A stretch of 64,000 nt of DNA from assembly GCA_947498935.1 (NCBI GenBank), contig CANMMM010000009.1, forward strand, positions 1-64,000, in the 5' to 3' direction. Under the pieces are notes generated by a model, which was given only the letters and a program-made list of their open reading frames with translations, made no database searches and was not told the origin of the DNA. Source of the DNA: an uncultured Aquimarina sp. GTDB taxonomy: Bacteria > Bacteroidota > Bacteroidia > Flavobacteriales > Flavobacteriaceae. A program made the translations under genes and the position numbers. This document shows positions 35,311 through 44,212 of the stretch, one piece after another. Position 1 is the stretch's first letter. Each line of letters starts with the position of its first letter.

Positions 35311-36138
35311 ATGAGTCGTGGAGATAACGCCAATAGAGGTAAAGGGAATGCAAGATCAGGTAAGAAAACATACAACAGAGGAAAAGCCTCAGCGAAAAAA
35401 CCAAACAACTCCCCTAGAACAATAAATAATTCAGACGAAATTAGACTTAATAAGTATGTAGCTAATTCTGGAATTTGTTCTAGAAGAGAGGCTGACTTAT
35501 ATATAGAAACAGGGAGTGTATGGGTGAATGGAAAACCTGTAACCGAAATGGGCTATAAAGTAAAACTAACGGATGAAGTAAAGTTCGACGGAAGGCTCAT
35601 TACTCCGCATAAAAAAGAATATGTATTGCTGAATAAGCCCAAAGGTTTTACGACCACTACTAGTTTAGAGAAATCTAGAACTGTGATGGATCTTATTGCC
35701 AATGCATCTAAGCAACCCTTAAAACCAGTAGGCCGTTTAGAAAGAAATACGACAGGTCTATTATTGTTTACCAATGATGTAGATTTAGAAAAAAAGCTCA
35801 CGCATCATAAAACAGGAGTACGTAAAATTTTTCATGTGGCTTTAGATCGCAATCTTAAATTTGAAGATTTTGAAAAAATTCAGAATGGGATCAAGTTAGA
35901 AGAAGGGTATATTGCAGTGAATGAGATTTCATATATAGAAGGAGCCCCTAAAAATGAAATAGGGATACAGCTCATGTCTTCTAAAAATGGTATTGTAACT
36001 AAGTTATTCGAACACCTGAATTATTCAGTACTTAAATTGGATCGTGTTATCTTTGCAGGACTGACCAAAAAAGACCTGCCTAGAGGTCACTGGCGCATCC
36101 TTACAGAGCAAGAAGTGATCAATCTAAGGATGTTGTAA
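35311..36138 (+). CDS. RsuA/RluB-family pseudouridine synthase homologue with Asp-to-Glu change
   Basis: This is a 275-residue protein. After a basic Gly/Asn/Lys-rich tail (1-40) comes an S4 RNA-binding domain (about 43-90, LNKYVANSGICSRREAD) and the synthase core. The catalytic motif normally reads GRLD. Here it is GRLE (G141-E144), read from gaa, although the rest of the motif (NTTGLLLFTND) is intact. A downstream block that usually reads R-IVRR-FEH is KNGIVTKLFEH. Both changes affect conserved positions. The protein may be a catalytically weak or non-catalytic rRNA-binding paralogue. A frameshift is not involved because the frame is intact throughout. Confidence 0.85.
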   Translation: MSRGDNANRGKGNARSGKKTYNRGKASAKKPNNSPRTINNSDEIRLNKYVANSGICSRREADLYIETGSVWVNGKPVTEMGYKVKLTDEVKFDGRLITPHKKEYVLLNKPKGFTTTTSLEKSRTVMDLIANASKQPLKPVGRLERNTTGLLLFTNDVDLEKKLTHHKTGVRKIFHVALDRNLKFEDFEKIQNGIKLEEGYIAVNEISYIEGAPKNEIGIQLMSSKNGIVTKLFEHLNYSVLKLDRVIFAGLTKKDLPRGHWRILTEQEVINLRML

Positions 36139-36169
36139 ATAAAATACTCGGAGTGTTTTAGTGCACGAA

Positions 36170-37600
36170 TCACATTGTAGATTGTCTTGCACGTTCTTTT
36201 TTTAGAATAGTTGAATACAACTGTTTTAAAGGAATGATTTTTGTGTTTTTTATGATTTCAATACCGAAAACACTGAGTACAATACAGTATTCTAGTGCTA
36301 CAAACCATAGATTTTCTTTAAAACTAGGATTGATATAGGCGGTGTAACTAAATACGATTACAAAAGACCACCATAATGCAAACTTGTAGTTTGAAAAAAC
36401 ACTCAATATCAGAGGTACAGCGATATACCAAGGATGTACAGTGGTAGATAAGAAATAATAGCTAGAAATGCCTATAAGCATAGCTGATAGTAATGCAGGC
36501 AGTGTATTGTTTTTTCTAAAAAAAGTAAGGCCAAGTAAAATAGCAATGACGATCAAAGGAAGTATTTTGCCTACGGTACCAATAATATTCCAGCCCACAA
36601 CTTGATACCCAATCCAGCGAATGATGTAATAAATACTAGCATTAAATTCAAAATTCTGAAACCATAATCCTATAGTTTGGCTAAAATTAGCGATGAAATC
36701 TGTAGAGGCGAAAGGTAGAAATAATAGCAGTATTGTGATGCTAGTAATGCTGTAAAAGCCAATCAATTTCCATAGATTTTTCATCCAAAAAATACGTTTG
36801 GAGTGCGTGTGCTGCTGTGTGATAAACCACTGAAAAAATAATGGCAAAAATAATAGAGGAATTAATTTTACAGATACAGAAAACCCCAATGCAATGGCAG
36901 CAAAGTACCAGTGACCACGTTGTAGTAAGTAGATAGCCCATATGAGAAAAAAGATCATTACCGTTTCGAAATGAAGATTCCCTGTAAGCTCTATAATGAC
37001 AAAAGGATTTAAGAGATACCAGAAGATTCTGTTTTCTGGGATATTGAAGGCTTTCAGCAGTTTTTTTCCGAAATATAAGATACCAAGGTCAGCAAATAGT
37101 ATCAACATCCTAAAAGCGATAACTGCGCCGAGGATATTTTGTTTGCTTACTACAGCAGCTATCCAGTAACAAAACTGACTGATGGGAGGGTAATTTGTAT
37201 AATGGCCGCCATTCAGTGTTCCCATGCCTTCATACAATTCATTTGCTTGTGCAATCGGAGCATTGCCCTGCATGACCCAATCTTTAGGTAATGTGAGGTA
37301 GGGGTTGAGTCCCTCTAATAAGATTCTGCCATCCCATATAAATCGATAAAAATCCTGAGATAGATTGGGAATGGCTAGTATAAAAACGACTCTAAATACA
37401 ACCGTAGCTCCTATCAAAATAGAAGTGTTAGTTGTATTCAGTTGTATCAATTTATAATACGCAAAAAATAGTGCAGCCCATAAACTGAGCATCCTAATAA
37501 AATCAGTGCGAACTAATTCATACGCAAAACACCAATAAAAAAGTATACTCATAAGGATGTATACAATCGAAGTTCGATGTTTACCCCATTCCCTGAGCAT
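36170..37600 (-). CDS. GT-C type membrane glycosyltransferase (mannosyltransferase-like)
   Basis: This is a 476-residue protein with 11 or more predicted membrane helices. An early loop contains SQDFYRFIWDGRILLEGLNP, an Asp-bearing loop typical of GT-C enzymes that use polyprenyl-phosphate sugars. TNYPPISQ also occurs in such proteins. It is the last gene of a leftward glycosyltransferase operon, 5 bp after the GT2 gene at 37606. Substrate and acceptor are unknown. A polyprenol-phosphate sugar made by the enzyme at 39078 would be a sensible donor. Confidence 0.75.
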   Translation of the reverse strand: MLREWGKHRTSIVYILMSILFYWCFAYELVRTDFIRMLSLWAALFFAYYKLIQLNTTNTSILIGATVVFRVVFILAIPNLSQDFYRFIWDGRILLEGLNPYLTLPKDWVMQGNAPIAQANELYEGMGTLNGGHYTNYPPISQFCYWIAAVVSKQNILGAVIAFRMLILFADLGILYFGKKLLKAFNIPENRIFWYLLNPFVIIELTGNLHFETVMIFFLIWAIYLLQRGHWYFAAIALGFSVSVKLIPLLFLPLFFQWFITQQHTHSKRIFWMKNLWKLIGFYSITSITILLLFLPFASTDFIANFSQTIGLWFQNFEFNASIYYIIRWIGYQVVGWNIIGTVGKILPLIVIAILLGLTFFRKNNTLPALLSAMLIGISSYYFLSTTVHPWYIAVPLILSVFSNYKFALWWSFVIVFSYTAYINPSFKENLWFVALEYCIVLSVFGIEIIKNTKIIPLKQLYSTILKKERARQSTM

Positions 37601-37605
37601 ATTGA

Positions 37606-39078
37606 TTAGAGTTTAGAAGTAATAGATTTAAAAAACACAAAACCAAATCCTAAGAAAAGCATGATATGGAATAAAAATAATCCAAAATCTTGCAGTTTAA
37701 AAGCACTGTACAATGCATATCCAAAGTAGCACATTAATAGCGCTTCTATAATTGTATTACCAGAGATATTTTTATTGATGTACTTATTACCTTTCCAAGA
37801 ATCTTTCAGTGAGTTGATGTTAAATTTTGGAGTTCTTACAAATTCACTTTTCTTGCCAAAATGTCCTTCTAACACAGCCATAGAATTATGTACTGAGAAT
37901 CCCATAGCAATAGAGAAAAAAGTAAAAAATAGTTTTACATATTCTATAAAATTCCAAAAGCCACCATTGTGTATTTTTTTAAAAGTATGCCAATAGCAAA
38001 AGAAAAATATCACAGTACTTAGTGCAAAAAATGCAATGACATTAAAATACCAGCTAAACATAGGGTTGCTGTTTTTGATATACATAACAGGGACGCTTAA
38101 AATAGCGACGAGTAATACCAATAAAAACATACTACTATTAAGTAGGTGAAAACAACTATGGAATTTAGTTTTAAGCGGTACCGTTTTATCTTTGAGCATT
38201 TTCCAATAAAGTTTTTGGAAATTTTCTGCAGCACCTTTATTCCATCTGAATTGTTGGGACCTAGCAGCACTAATGACTACAGGTAACTCTGCAGGAGTTT
38301 CTACATCCTCTAGATACTTAAATTTCCACTTTTTTAACTGGGCTCTATAACTTAAATCCAAATCTTCGGTAAGTGTATCTCCTTGCCAGTTTCCAGCATC
38401 TTCTATACAGCTTTTACGCCATACCCCAGCAGTACCATTAAAATTGATAAAATGATTCTTAAAATTACGTCCTACCTGCTCCATAGTGAAATGAAAATCC
38501 AATGCAAATGCTTGTATTTTAGTCAGCATAGAGTAATTTCTGTTGATATGTCCCCATCGTGTTTGTACGACTCCTATAGTTGGGTCTTTAAAATGTGGGA
38601 TGGTCTGTAATAACCATTTTGATCCAGGTAAGAAATCGGCATCAAAAATGGCCACAAACTCTCCCTTGGCTATTTTTAATCCTTCTTTGAGTGCACCTGC
38701 TTTAAAACCAGAACGATCTTCACGGCGGATATGTTGAATATCTAAGCCTGTCGCTTGTAATTTTTCTATATGGGCAGCAGTGCTGATCACCGATTCATCA
38801 GTAGAATCGTCTAATACCTGTATTTCTAGCTTGTCCTTTGGGTATTCTAATAAAGCGATGTTGTCTAATAAACGCTCCATTACATACAATTCATTATATA
38901 CAGGAAGCTGTATCGTCACATAAGGAGTTTCTTCTGATTTAGAAAGATCAAAAGTATCAGAATGATTCGGGTATTTTCTAGATTTTAGATAATTAAACAG
39001 TAGGTTTAATTGCGCTAAACTGTATAAAAAAATGATTAATAAGGCTACTGTATAAATAACAATGATAGCAATATCCAT
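37606..39078 (-). CDS. Membrane GT2 glycosyltransferase, cellulose-synthase-like
   Basis: This is a 490-residue processive-type GT2 enzyme. One N-terminal helix is followed by the cytosolic GT-A domain with D90-D91 (LDDSTDES), DAD at 146-148, TED at 237-239 and QxxRW at 275-279 (QQFRW). Several C-terminal helices follow. This D, DxD, TED, QxxRW set is shared by cellulose synthases, glucomannan synthases and ceramide glucosyltransferase relatives. No PilZ domain or Bcs partner is present. It overlaps the next upstream gene by one base and probably works with the two flanking transferases on a lipid-linked or surface glycan. Confidence 0.88.
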   Translation of the reverse strand: MDIAIIVIYTVALLIIFLYSLAQLNLLFNYLKSRKYPNHSDTFDLSKSEETPYVTIQLPVYNELYVMERLLDNIALLEYPKDKLEIQVLDDSTDESVISTAAHIEKLQATGLDIQHIRREDRSGFKAGALKEGLKIAKGEFVAIFDADFLPGSKWLLQTIPHFKDPTIGVVQTRWGHINRNYSMLTKIQAFALDFHFTMEQVGRNFKNHFINFNGTAGVWRKSCIEDAGNWQGDTLTEDLDLSYRAQLKKWKFKYLEDVETPAELPVVISAARSQQFRWNKGAAENFQKLYWKMLKDKTVPLKTKFHSCFHLLNSSMFLLVLLVAILSVPVMYIKNSNPMFSWYFNVIAFFALSTVIFFFCYWHTFKKIHNGGFWNFIEYVKLFFTFFSIAMGFSVHNSMAVLEGHFGKKSEFVRTPKFNINSLKDSWKGNKYINKNISGNTIIEALLMCYFGYALYSAFKLQDFGLFLFHIMLFLGFGFVFFKSITSKL

Positions 39079-39770
39079 TACGCAAAGCTATATTTAAAAA
39101 TCCAACTTAAAATCTTAATGCCTGCAAAGATAGCACCTTTTATGGTTCCTGAAACTTTTGAGACGCCAATTCTCTTCTTATATCGAACGGGTACTTCCAT
39201 GTATGTAAACTTTTTCTTAATAACCTTTAACTGCATCTCTACAGTCCATCCATACGTTTTGTCTTGCATGTTTAGGGAGCGTAGTCGATCGTATTTAATA
39301 GCTCTAAACGGCCCGAGGTCTGTAAATGTTGCACCAAAAAACAATTTCATTAAATTAGTTGCTAACCAATTACCAAAAATTTGGGGAATTGTCATAGACC
39401 CATCTTCTCTTAATTTTTTATCACGTGCACCGATAACCAAGTCAATATCCTGTTCTATAATGGGAGCAACAATTTTAGTTAATTCTTCGGGGTAATCACT
39501 GTAATCTCCATCTAAAAAAACGACAATATCTGGTGTTTGATCTTGCTCAGCAATATAAGCTAACCCTTTTAGACAGGCATATCCATATCCCATTCTTTCT
39601 TCTCTGAGTACTGTTGCTCCATGTTGGTGTGCTACTTCTTCTGTAGCATCCGTAGAATTATTACTTACTACGATCACCTCTGAAACAATAGTTGGGATTT
39701 CTTGTAGGACATGGCTTATAGAATGCTCTTCGTTATAAGCAGGGATAATAACTTTTATAGTATGATTCAT
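39078..39770 (-). CDS. GT2 polyprenyl-phosphate glycosyltransferase (DPM1-like)
   Basis: This is a 230-residue GT2 enzyme with IIPAYNEEHSI at the N-terminus, DGDYSDYPE as the metal-binding region (near 88-96) and GPFRAIKYDRLRSL downstream. It resembles dolichol/polyprenyl-phosphate mannose synthases of the soluble type and lacks C-terminal helices. It likely transfers a sugar from a nucleotide donor to polyprenyl phosphate. It lies directly upstream of two membrane transferases that could use such a donor. Confidence 0.87.
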   Translation of the reverse strand: MNHTIKVIIPAYNEEHSISHVLQEIPTIVSEVIVVSNNSTDATEEVAHQHGATVLREERMGYGYACLKGLAYIAEQDQTPDIVVFLDGDYSDYPEELTKIVAPIIEQDIDLVIGARDKKLREDGSMTIPQIFGNWLATNLMKLFFGATFTDLGPFRAIKYDRLRSLNMQDKTYGWTVEMQLKVIKKKFTYMEVPVRYKKRIGVSKVSGTIKGAIFAGIKILSWIFKYSFA

Positions 39771-40268
39771 TTATAGCGAAGCATTGGGATTGTCTCGTTT
39801 AAAACTCAATACATCTGTCCATTCGCCAGTTTTTTGATCATTGTTATATTTTTCAGCTTTAAACAATGTACCGTTTTTGTACAAAAGACAATACCCGTTT
39901 TTTTTATTATTTTGATACTGTAACTTTCTCGTAATCTGAGTTTTTTTATTTAGAGCGGCAATATCGTAAATTATCCACCAATTCTCAGCTTTATTGTTTA
40001 CAAAATGCCCTTCTTTGTATAGTTTGCCATCTGATGTATAAAAAAACCAATACCCATCTTTCTCATCGTTTTTAAAATGGCCTTTGCTAGCGATAGTTCC
40101 ATTAGGATGATATTCAAACCAATAATCTGTTTTTTGATGTTGAAACAACCAGCCCTCGGTCGCAATCGTGCCATCCTCATAATAAGATCGGATGTATTCC
40201 TTTTCTTGCATGCCGCCAGCACTCAAATAGAGACAAGCCATTAAAGTAACAAACAAATTATAAACCAT
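39771..40268 (-). CDS. Exported MORN_2 repeat protein
   Basis: This protein of about 165 residues is read from ATG at 40268, where MVYNLFVTLMACLYLSAGG forms a signal peptide. An ATG at 40361 would add 31 residues. The mature part is made of MORN_2-type units (YYEDGTIATEGWLFQHQKTD, YHPNGTIASKGHFKNDEKDG, YTSDGKLYKEGHFVNNKAEN), as in YwqK-like proteins. The stop abuts the GT2 start, so it heads the glycosyltransferase operon. It shares the repeat type with the lipoproteins at 21933-24377 but not their sequence. Confidence 0.72.
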   Translation of the reverse strand: MVYNLFVTLMACLYLSAGGMQEKEYIRSYYEDGTIATEGWLFQHQKTDYWFEYHPNGTIASKGHFKNDEKDGYWFFYTSDGKLYKEGHFVNNKAENWWIIYDIAALNKKTQITRKLQYQNNKKNGYCLLYKNGTLFKAEKYNNDQKTGEWTDVLSFKRDNPNASL

Positions 40269-40375
40269 AATACGATATGTGTTTCCTCGCATTAGACGTA
40301 ACACTAATGCAAAACCTACACTATTAACAGAAAAAAATAGAATGATTAAAGAAGAATTCAATGTGTTTATTGAAT

Positions 40376-40458
40376 AGCAGCGTTACGGAACTCCAAAATC
40401 ATAAAATTTGGATGCAAAAATATTGTTTTTGTAGTCAATTGTAAAAAGTTTAAGTCAT
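40376..40458 (-). repeat. Half copy of MITE-like family B
   Basis: Read on the minus strand, this segment aligns with the first half of the element at 12279-12437. It begins near the AAACTTTTT end, then TTTGCA, and finishes at CCGTAACGCTGCT. Only one terminus is preserved. Confidence 0.6.
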
Positions 40459-40476
40459 ATTGTATGCAGAATGTCA

Positions 40477-40511
40477 AAAGCCTAGTTGTATATCTAATAC
40501 GACTAGGCTTT
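40477..40511 (-). terminator. Terminator of the polyferredoxin gene
   Basis: AAAGCCTAGT (40477-40486) pairs with ACTAGGCTTT (40502-40511) around a 15-base loop, 37 bp past the stop codon. Confidence 0.75.
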
Positions 40512-40547
40512 GTTATAAGTGTGTTATTCGAGTTGTAAAGAAGGGAC

Positions 40548-42137
40548 TTATTTTTTATTTACAAAGTCCATTAAATCCACATCATTACCTAGCAAAATTT
40601 CAGTAGGATTGATTCGTCCTTCTAATGCGTCGTTTTCTAATTTCAGCACACCTCTAGGGCATACAGCCGAGCAAATACCACATCCGACACAACTAGATCG
40701 TACGATGTTTTGTCCCTTTTGGGCATAAGATCGTACATCAATCCCCATTTCGCAATATGTAGAACAGTTCCCACAGGAGATACATTGCCCACCATTAGTG
40801 GTAATTCTAAATCGAGAAAATAATCGTTGTTGGAATCCTAGAATCGATGCCATAGGACACCCAAATCTACACCAAGCGCGATTTCCTAATATAGGGTAAA
40901 ACCCAGTACCAATTACTCCCGAAAAAATAGAACCGATATACAATCCATAGGCAGACCTTAGCGAACCAGCTTTGATCAAAAATACCTCGTTGGTAGTGCC
41001 AGTAAAGTGCATCGCTACTAGTGCAATAATGACTACAAAGAATCCAATAGCTCCATATCGAGCATCTTTACCCAATTCTTTTCTTTTGAACGCCATCACT
41101 ACAGCGAATACAAGTGTTAGAAAAATAGCAACACTGATTAGAAATGTATTTTTTGTCAACCAATATTTAGCAGGGTCATATCCTAGATAAGTGTAGATAA
41201 CAGCCATAGTCATAATAACAGAGAATACAAGAACGGAGTGGATCAACCATCGTTCGATTTTCCATGCGCTCATTTTCTTGCTAGATAGTTGTCTAAACGC
41301 GTCTCCAGCAGTTTCTGCAAGTCCTCCGCATCCGCATACCCAAGAGCAATACCATCGTTTTCCGTACTTATAAGTTAGGAATGGAGAAATGACAAAAATA
41401 GATAGTATTCCAAATGCTAAGAAAGCCATTCCTATAGTTTCGGTTTTGATAAATGCATCGATTCTGTATTGATCAAAGTTATAGTAGTTCAGTGGCCACA
41501 TGTTTTTTAGATCATAGTAAGGAATATCAGCATTCATTACATACATAAATTCAGGGATTAAGAAAGCAAACCCTAATTGAAAAAACATTACAGAAATGGT
41601 GCGCAGCTGTTGGTATCGATTATGTCTGTATTTGAGGATGAATTTATAGCCAAATGCGATAATAGCTATCGTGTATAACGTACCGTATACAAACCATTGA
41701 CTAGCAGGTCTACCACTTAATAACATACTTAGCGGATCAAATAAGCCAATCAATCCACCATTAGGAGCGCCATCTACGCCCTGTCCTAGTAATTGCGGGT
41801 AGAAATACAGCACGATATAAAAACTCGTCAGAGCTACTCCAGTAAGCCAGCCGAGTACACCTCTAGAAGAGATGGATGTAAACCATACTCCATCGTTTTT
41901 AATTCCTTTTAATTTAGTGAGATATGCATCATTAGCATAAAGAACTGTACCCACAGTAATCAGTACTAAAGATAAGGAAAGGAAGATACCTTGATTTGGA
42001 AAACTAGTATTAAACAATGCAAGTACTAGGATAAAGAATCCTATAAATCCAATGGCTAATGCTATTTTTTGTTTGATAGAAACCCCCTTGGCATTAGGAT
42101 TAGCTAGGGACATGCTATGATCAATTTTATTGCTCAT
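40548..42137 (-). CDS. Membrane 4Fe-4S polyferredoxin (NapH/NosR-like)
   Basis: This is a 529-residue protein with many membrane helices and cysteine clusters. Near residue 275 is WYCSWVCGCGG, and a CRFGCP follows. Two 4Fe-4S ferredoxin clusters lie at the C-terminus (CISCGNCSTYCEMG and CVGCGICSAVCPRG). NapH and NosR-like proteins of this plan pass electrons across or along the membrane. It starts 49 bp after the flavoprotein gene, whose product may be its electron donor or acceptor. The terminal reductase is not visible in the window. Confidence 0.85.
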   Translation of the reverse strand: MSNKIDHSMSLANPNAKGVSIKQKIALAIGFIGFFILVLALFNTSFPNQGIFLSLSLVLITVGTVLYANDAYLTKLKGIKNDGVWFTSISSRGVLGWLTGVALTSFYIVLYFYPQLLGQGVDGAPNGGLIGLFDPLSMLLSGRPASQWFVYGTLYTIAIIAFGYKFILKYRHNRYQQLRTISVMFFQLGFAFLIPEFMYVMNADIPYYDLKNMWPLNYYNFDQYRIDAFIKTETIGMAFLAFGILSIFVISPFLTYKYGKRWYCSWVCGCGGLAETAGDAFRQLSSKKMSAWKIERWLIHSVLVFSVIMTMAVIYTYLGYDPAKYWLTKNTFLISVAIFLTLVFAVVMAFKRKELGKDARYGAIGFFVVIIALVAMHFTGTTNEVFLIKAGSLRSAYGLYIGSIFSGVIGTGFYPILGNRAWCRFGCPMASILGFQQRLFSRFRITTNGGQCISCGNCSTYCEMGIDVRSYAQKGQNIVRSSCVGCGICSAVCPRGVLKLENDALEGRINPTEILLGNDVDLMDFVNKK

Positions 42138-42186
42138 GGTGTGTTGTGTTTTTTTATAATATGTTGTTAGTGGTAAACACTTTTTT

Positions 42187-43485
42187 TTAGACTGTTACGC
42201 TTTGGTTGGTAAATGCTTGTAGTACTTCTTTTTCGTAAGTAGTGTAAAACTCTGGATCGAAATTAGCCTCTGCTAGATGTTGCATGACATAATCTACATC
42301 TCTTTCTTCGGTGAGCCATCGGTCAAAAATTTCATGTCTCATACGAATACCAAAAGTGTTGATTCCTAGGAATTTTCTATCATCCTTATGATAAGAAACA
42401 GTAATACATTTCGTGTCATCTTCGTGTTTCCAGTGGAACTGCTGCTCATATTCTTGTGGTCTACCGAATACCCAACCATATGTTTGGTATTCGATGTCTA
42501 AAAACTTGGCGCTATTGAACCAGTGTCCAGGTTTATAAGCAGTTCTATTACCACAGATTGTTTGCGCCAGGGTTTCACCCATCATTCTACCAGTATACCA
42601 AACGGCTTCGATAGGGCGTCGTAATCCGATTGCTTGGTGTTGCTCTGCACAATCACCTACCGCATAGATGTTAGGGATATTGGTTTCTAAATATTCATTT
42701 ACTTTGATACCACGACCTAGTTCAATACCAGCGTCTTTTAGAAAACTGATGTTAGGGGATACTCCAGCAGTAAGTCCTACCATACCACATTCGATCACTT
42801 CTCCTGTCTCTTGGAGTACCACCGCTTTGGCTTTTCCGTTTTCATCTGCAATAATCTCTTTGAGATTAGTTTCTAATCGTAGGTCGATATGATGATTTCT
42901 GATATGGCGATTGATCATTCCACTCTCTCCAGCAGGTAAGACACCATTCCAGAAACTAGTCTCTCGTACTAAAAAAGTAACAGGGATTTTTCTAGACATC
43001 AGCATTTCTGCAAGCTCAATACCAATCAATCCACCTCCTACGACTACAGCACGTTTGCAGGTTTGATTATCAGGAGCATATTTTTCTAGATTTTCTAAAT
43101 CTTGCTTGTGATACATGCCCATTACACCATCCAAGTCTTGTCCAGGCCATCCAAATTTATTAGGCTTAGAACCTACAGCAAGTACGAGTTTATCATACGA
43201 TAGCGTCTCGCCAGATTCAAAGATTAATTGGTTATTCGTGTGATCTACCGTAGTAACAAATCCTTTTTTAAGCTCGATATTATTTTTTTTCCAAAACCAA
43301 TCTTCATAAGGCTGCGTGTGTTCAAACTTCATATGACCCATGTAGATATACATTAAGGCAGTACGTGAAAAAAAATAGTCGGTTTCTCCAGAAACAATAG
43401 TGATTCGTTTGTCAGACATTTTTCGAATATGACGCGCAGTAGTTACGCCAGATATCCCATTGCCTATAATTACGATATGCTCCAT
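42187..43485 (-). CDS. NAD(P)/FAD-dependent oxidoreductase
   Basis: This is a 432-residue two-dinucleotide-binding flavoprotein. The FAD motif is IIGNGISGVTTARHI (5-19), the NAD(P) motif VVVGGGLIGIELAE (near 147) and the FAD-closing motif IYAVGDCAE (near 292). There is no CxxC redox pair, so it is more like nitrite-reductase-type or ferredoxin/rubredoxin reductases than disulfide reductases. The C-terminal extension is of unknown role. It is the first gene of a two-gene unit with the membrane polyferredoxin, suggesting a quinone-, NAD(P)H- or ferredoxin-linked electron path. Confidence 0.87.
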   Translation of the reverse strand: MEHIVIIGNGISGVTTARHIRKMSDKRITIVSGETDYFFSRTALMYIYMGHMKFEHTQPYEDWFWKKNNIELKKGFVTTVDHTNNQLIFESGETLSYDKLVLAVGSKPNKFGWPGQDLDGVMGMYHKQDLENLEKYAPDNQTCKRAVVVGGGLIGIELAEMLMSRKIPVTFLVRETSFWNGVLPAGESGMINRHIRNHHIDLRLETNLKEIIADENGKAKAVVLQETGEVIECGMVGLTAGVSPNISFLKDAGIELGRGIKVNEYLETNIPNIYAVGDCAEQHQAIGLRRPIEAVWYTGRMMGETLAQTICGNRTAYKPGHWFNSAKFLDIEYQTYGWVFGRPQEYEQQFHWKHEDDTKCITVSYHKDDRKFLGINTFGIRMRHEIFDRWLTEERDVDYVMQHLAEANFDPEFYTTYEKEVLQAFTNQSVTV

Positions 43486-43529
43486 ATGGTTATACGTTGG
43501 TTTTTAGTATTGATTAAAGTGTTGCATAG

Positions 43530-43669
43530 AAGTGGTTCACATTTTTTTTGATTTCAGCAATAAACAAAGATCTTATGGTCAAAAGCAGCGCTAGAGAACT
43601 CAATAATCACAAAATTAGAGTGCAAAAGATCGTTTTTATAACAGATCGAAAAAAAAATGAAATCACCTC
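43530..43669 (-). mobile_element. MITE-like family B, decayed copy
   Basis: This is an inverted relative of 12279-12437. It starts AAGTGGTTCAC and ends in a degenerate complement. The middle matches through the shared words GATCTTTTGCACTC and TAGCGCTGCT when read on the minus strand. Confidence 0.6.
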
Positions 43670-43883
43670 ATAGTATGTCGTAATAAATATAAGAACTTAA
43701 ATGCGGTTAATAATTTAGAATTAATCTAAAAAAATAGATCAAGCGGAAGCCTCTAAAAATGCTTTGACTAGTAGTGGTTTACCTTTTTTTGATTTCAACG
43801 AACATCCGAGGTTTTATAATTAAATACAGTGGTTTTTTGTCGCATAAGAGTATCATCGAACTCATAAAAATGATGCATTATAT

Positions 43884-43970
43884 GGGCGTTCCCCAAGGGT
43901 CGGGCTATCCGCTATATCTTTTGGTAGCACTAAGGTGCTACCAAAAGGATGCCGCTCCTATCCCTAACGC
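43884..43970 (-). repeat. Dispersed structured repeat family A, copy 3
   Basis: The internal hairpin here is CTTTTGGTAGCAC with GTGCTACCAAAAG, a 13-bp stem with loop CTTA. Its sequence is quite unlike copies 2 and 5, while the flanking cores GCGTTAGGGATAGGAGCGG and AGCGGATAGCCCGACC are kept. The outer stem ends in GAACGCCC. Confidence 0.9.
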
Positions 43971-44212
43971 GATGAACAACATAGAAGTGGATTTTAAACA
44001 ATGATAGTAGAGAAAATTGCAATTTTTTACATAACTTTTTAGATGAAGTGTAAGTAGTGAGTATTATTCTCGACTTAGTCAAGGTTATTACGATGATCAT
44101 CAATACTATTTTTTTTGGTATAAAATATGATATATCAATTAAGTAGTGTAATAGCACACATATTATAAAGACGAATTCTTTATAATTCAAGATACCCTAA
44201 AATACACCAAAA

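Larger units (their letters stand above)
43486..44212. other. 727-bp divergent spacer rich in repeats
   Basis: The gap holds a decayed family B copy (43530-43669), two family B end fragments (43771-43797 and 43980-43990) and family A copy 3 (43884-43970). The short frame at 43774-44004 runs across these repeats and is not credible as a gene. Confidence 0.6.

Noticed and set aside
43774..44004. 76-codon frame in the repeat-rich spacer
   Set aside because: It runs across repeat family A copy 3 and family B fragments and has no protein features.
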